From the NCBI GenBank assembly GCA_947587115.1, contig CANPXY010000025.1, positions 1 through 15,110 of the forward strand: a stretch of DNA of 15,110 nt, in the 5' to 3' direction. Origin of the DNA: an uncultured Bacilli bacterium. GTDB lineage: Bacteria; Bacillota_I; Bacilli_A; RF39; UBA660. The notes under the pieces were generated by a model, which saw only the letters and a program-made list of their open reading frames with translations, was not told the origin of the DNA and ran no database searches. The position numbers and the translations under genes are program-made. The first letter of the stretch is position 1. Each line of letters starts with the position of its first letter. Positions 14,375 to 15,110 of this stretch are shown in pieces.

Positions 14375-14538
14375 TCATTTTTCTTTACTTATTATTGCAT
14401 CGATCTTATAATTTTCTTTTTCATTATTTGAAAAATTTTTATCATTTTTTACAGCAACTAATCTAATCAATTTTTGTTTGCATTTTTTGAGAACAACTCA
14501 TAAAATTCTACTTCAAATTCTTTGTTTAGTCTTTTCAT
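14375..14538 (-). pseudogene. Remnant of a small basic protein gene with a frameshift
   Basis: ATG 14538 opens MKRLNKEFEVEFYELFSK, which then stops after five more codons. One added base in the A-run near 14,482 would continue it as KCKQKLIRLVAVKNDKNFSN... to a stop at 14,375-14,377, about 54 codons in all. The codon content (Lys, Glu, Leu-rich) looks coding, but there is no clear ribosome site and I recognise no family. It is most likely a fragment left by past gene transfer. Confidence 0.4.
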
Positions 14539-14547
14539 AATTGTTTA

Positions 14548-14589
14548 TCATTTATAAGGAAATTCTAAAGCTTCTATGGTTATTTTCAT
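14548..14589 (-). pseudogene. Short ORF with a strong ribosome site, probably a truncated gene start
   Basis: MKITIEALEFPYK followed by a stop codon is preceded by AAAGGAGG at ideal distance. A 13-codon product with such a strong ribosome site is more likely the surviving start of a longer gene, broken by a stop or indel and continuing into the remnant at 14375-14538, than a real peptide. A leader peptide is the alternative. Confidence 0.4.
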
Positions 14590-14612
14590 TAGTTATTCCT
14601 CCTTTACATAAT

Positions 14613-14646
14613 GAAAAAAATCCCATATCAACAAGTGATATAGGAT
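14613..14646 (-). terminator. Second of two tandem terminators after the toxin gene
   Basis: The 11-base arms ATCCTATATCA/TGATATGGGAT (one mismatch) have a 5-base loop, and are followed on the minus strand by TTTTTTT (14613-14619). Confidence 0.75.
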
Positions 14647-14651
14647 ATTCT

Positions 14652-14682
14652 TTTAAAAGAAAACTCACACGAGGATGTGAGT
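14652..14682 (-). terminator. First of two tandem terminators after the toxin gene
   Basis: Perfect 7-bp stem ACTCACA/TGTGAGT with a 6-base loop (14663-14682), followed on the minus strand by TTTTCTTTT. Together with the next hairpin it insulates the toxin operon from the remnants to the left. Confidence 0.8.
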
Positions 14683-14786
14683 AATTATTACAATGGAGCG
14701 TATAGAGAAGAAGTCAAATAACTCATCTCATGCATTAATAAGATAGAATCTAATAAATACCAACTTAACTCTACCAATAGGGCTAT

Positions 14787-15092
14787 TTACCTAAACAATT
14801 CGCTATGACTACCGATCGCAAATAAAACTAAAACCAGTTTATCATCAACATATTTATAAATAAGCAACCAATCAGGCTTGATATGACATTCAGAACAATC
14901 TTTATATGTTTTATCATCTATTAAATTATGATTACGATATTTAGAATCTAAAGTCTCTAAATTTGCTAGTTTTGTAATAACTTCTAATAATTCATTTATA
15001 TCTTTATTTTGTTTTATTATTTTTTTTAATTGTTTTTTAAAATTACTTGTAAAATCAATTTTATATTTAGTGTCTAAATCAAAGTTAATCAT
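14787..15092 (-). CDS. YafQ/RelE-type mRNA interferase toxin
   Basis: The 101-residue protein matches the YafQ branch of the RelE superfamily: FTSNFKKQLKKIIKQNKD, KYRNHNL, ECHIKPDWLLIY and the closing GSHSELF. His55, His70, Asp74, His96 and Phe100 line up with YafQ His50, His63, Asp67, His87 and Phe91, so the catalytic set looks complete and the toxin is probably active. These enzymes cut mRNA in the ribosomal A site and are held inactive by a DinJ/RelB-type antitoxin, normally encoded just upstream in the same operon. Here upstream is beyond the right edge, and only 18 bases remain. A GAGGG ribosome site is visible before the ATG. No antitoxin is seen in the window. Two terminators follow about 100 bases downstream. 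Confidence 0.9.
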   Translation of the reverse strand: MINFDLDTKYKIDFTSNFKKQLKKIIKQNKDINELLEVITKLANLETLDSKYRNHNLIDDKTYKDCSECHIKPDWLLIYKYVDDKLVLVLFAIGSHSELFR

Positions 15093-15110
15093 TTATAATA
15101 GCCCTCAACA

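Noticed and set aside
14611..14643. Ten-codon ORF MKKIPYQQVI on the plus strand
   Set aside because: It has no ribosome site and lies within the terminator hairpin.

Overview
The window looks like chromosome of a low-GC, strictly anaerobic, spore-forming gut Bacillota. Four things support this: an [FeFe]-hydrogenase with rubrerythrin, a SleC-type spore cortex-lytic protein, a bile salt hydrolase, and AGGAGG-type ribosome binding sites with sigma-A-like promoters throughout. I cannot name the genus from sequence alone.

Layout. Positions 1-287 are the right end of an IS3-family element (C-terminus of the transposase). Positions 301-2351 (minus) hold a rubredoxin-fused [FeFe]-hydrogenase followed by rubrerythrin, a likely redox and oxidative-stress operon. 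A dCMP deaminase (comEB type) is read divergently (2488-2973) and shares a bidirectional terminator with the next block. Positions 3099-5829 (minus) are a complete copper-efflux operon, csoR-copA-copZ; a perfect palindrome fills the spacer of its promoter. Positions 5953-8341 hold a divergent pair of cell-wall or spore proteins: a SleC-like protein with a SpoIID-type domain and a PG_binding_1 domain, and a protein made of two PG_binding_1 and four LysM domains. Positions 8441-11760 (minus) hold cardiolipin synthase, a short formate/nitrite transporter (FNT) and a bile salt hydrolase, in transcription order.

From about 11.8 kb to the end the sequence is visibly more AT-rich and accessory in character. 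It carries two membrane-anchored proteins whose soluble domains are predicted to lie outside the membrane (an unnamed family ending in VEWGGT, and a CYTH-domain protein). Next comes an apparent stand-alone RNA transcription unit with its own promoter, internal base pairing and terminator. Then come remnants of small genes broken at A-runs, two tandem terminators, and a YafQ/RelE-type toxin whose antitoxin must lie beyond the right edge.

The first 11.7 kb is well-ordered housekeeping and niche-adaptation sequence (hydrogen metabolism, copper, bile, membrane lipid, spore wall). The most unusual material is in the last 3.3 kb: the outside-facing CYTH protein and its neighbour, the structured RNA unit, and the frameshifted gene beside it.
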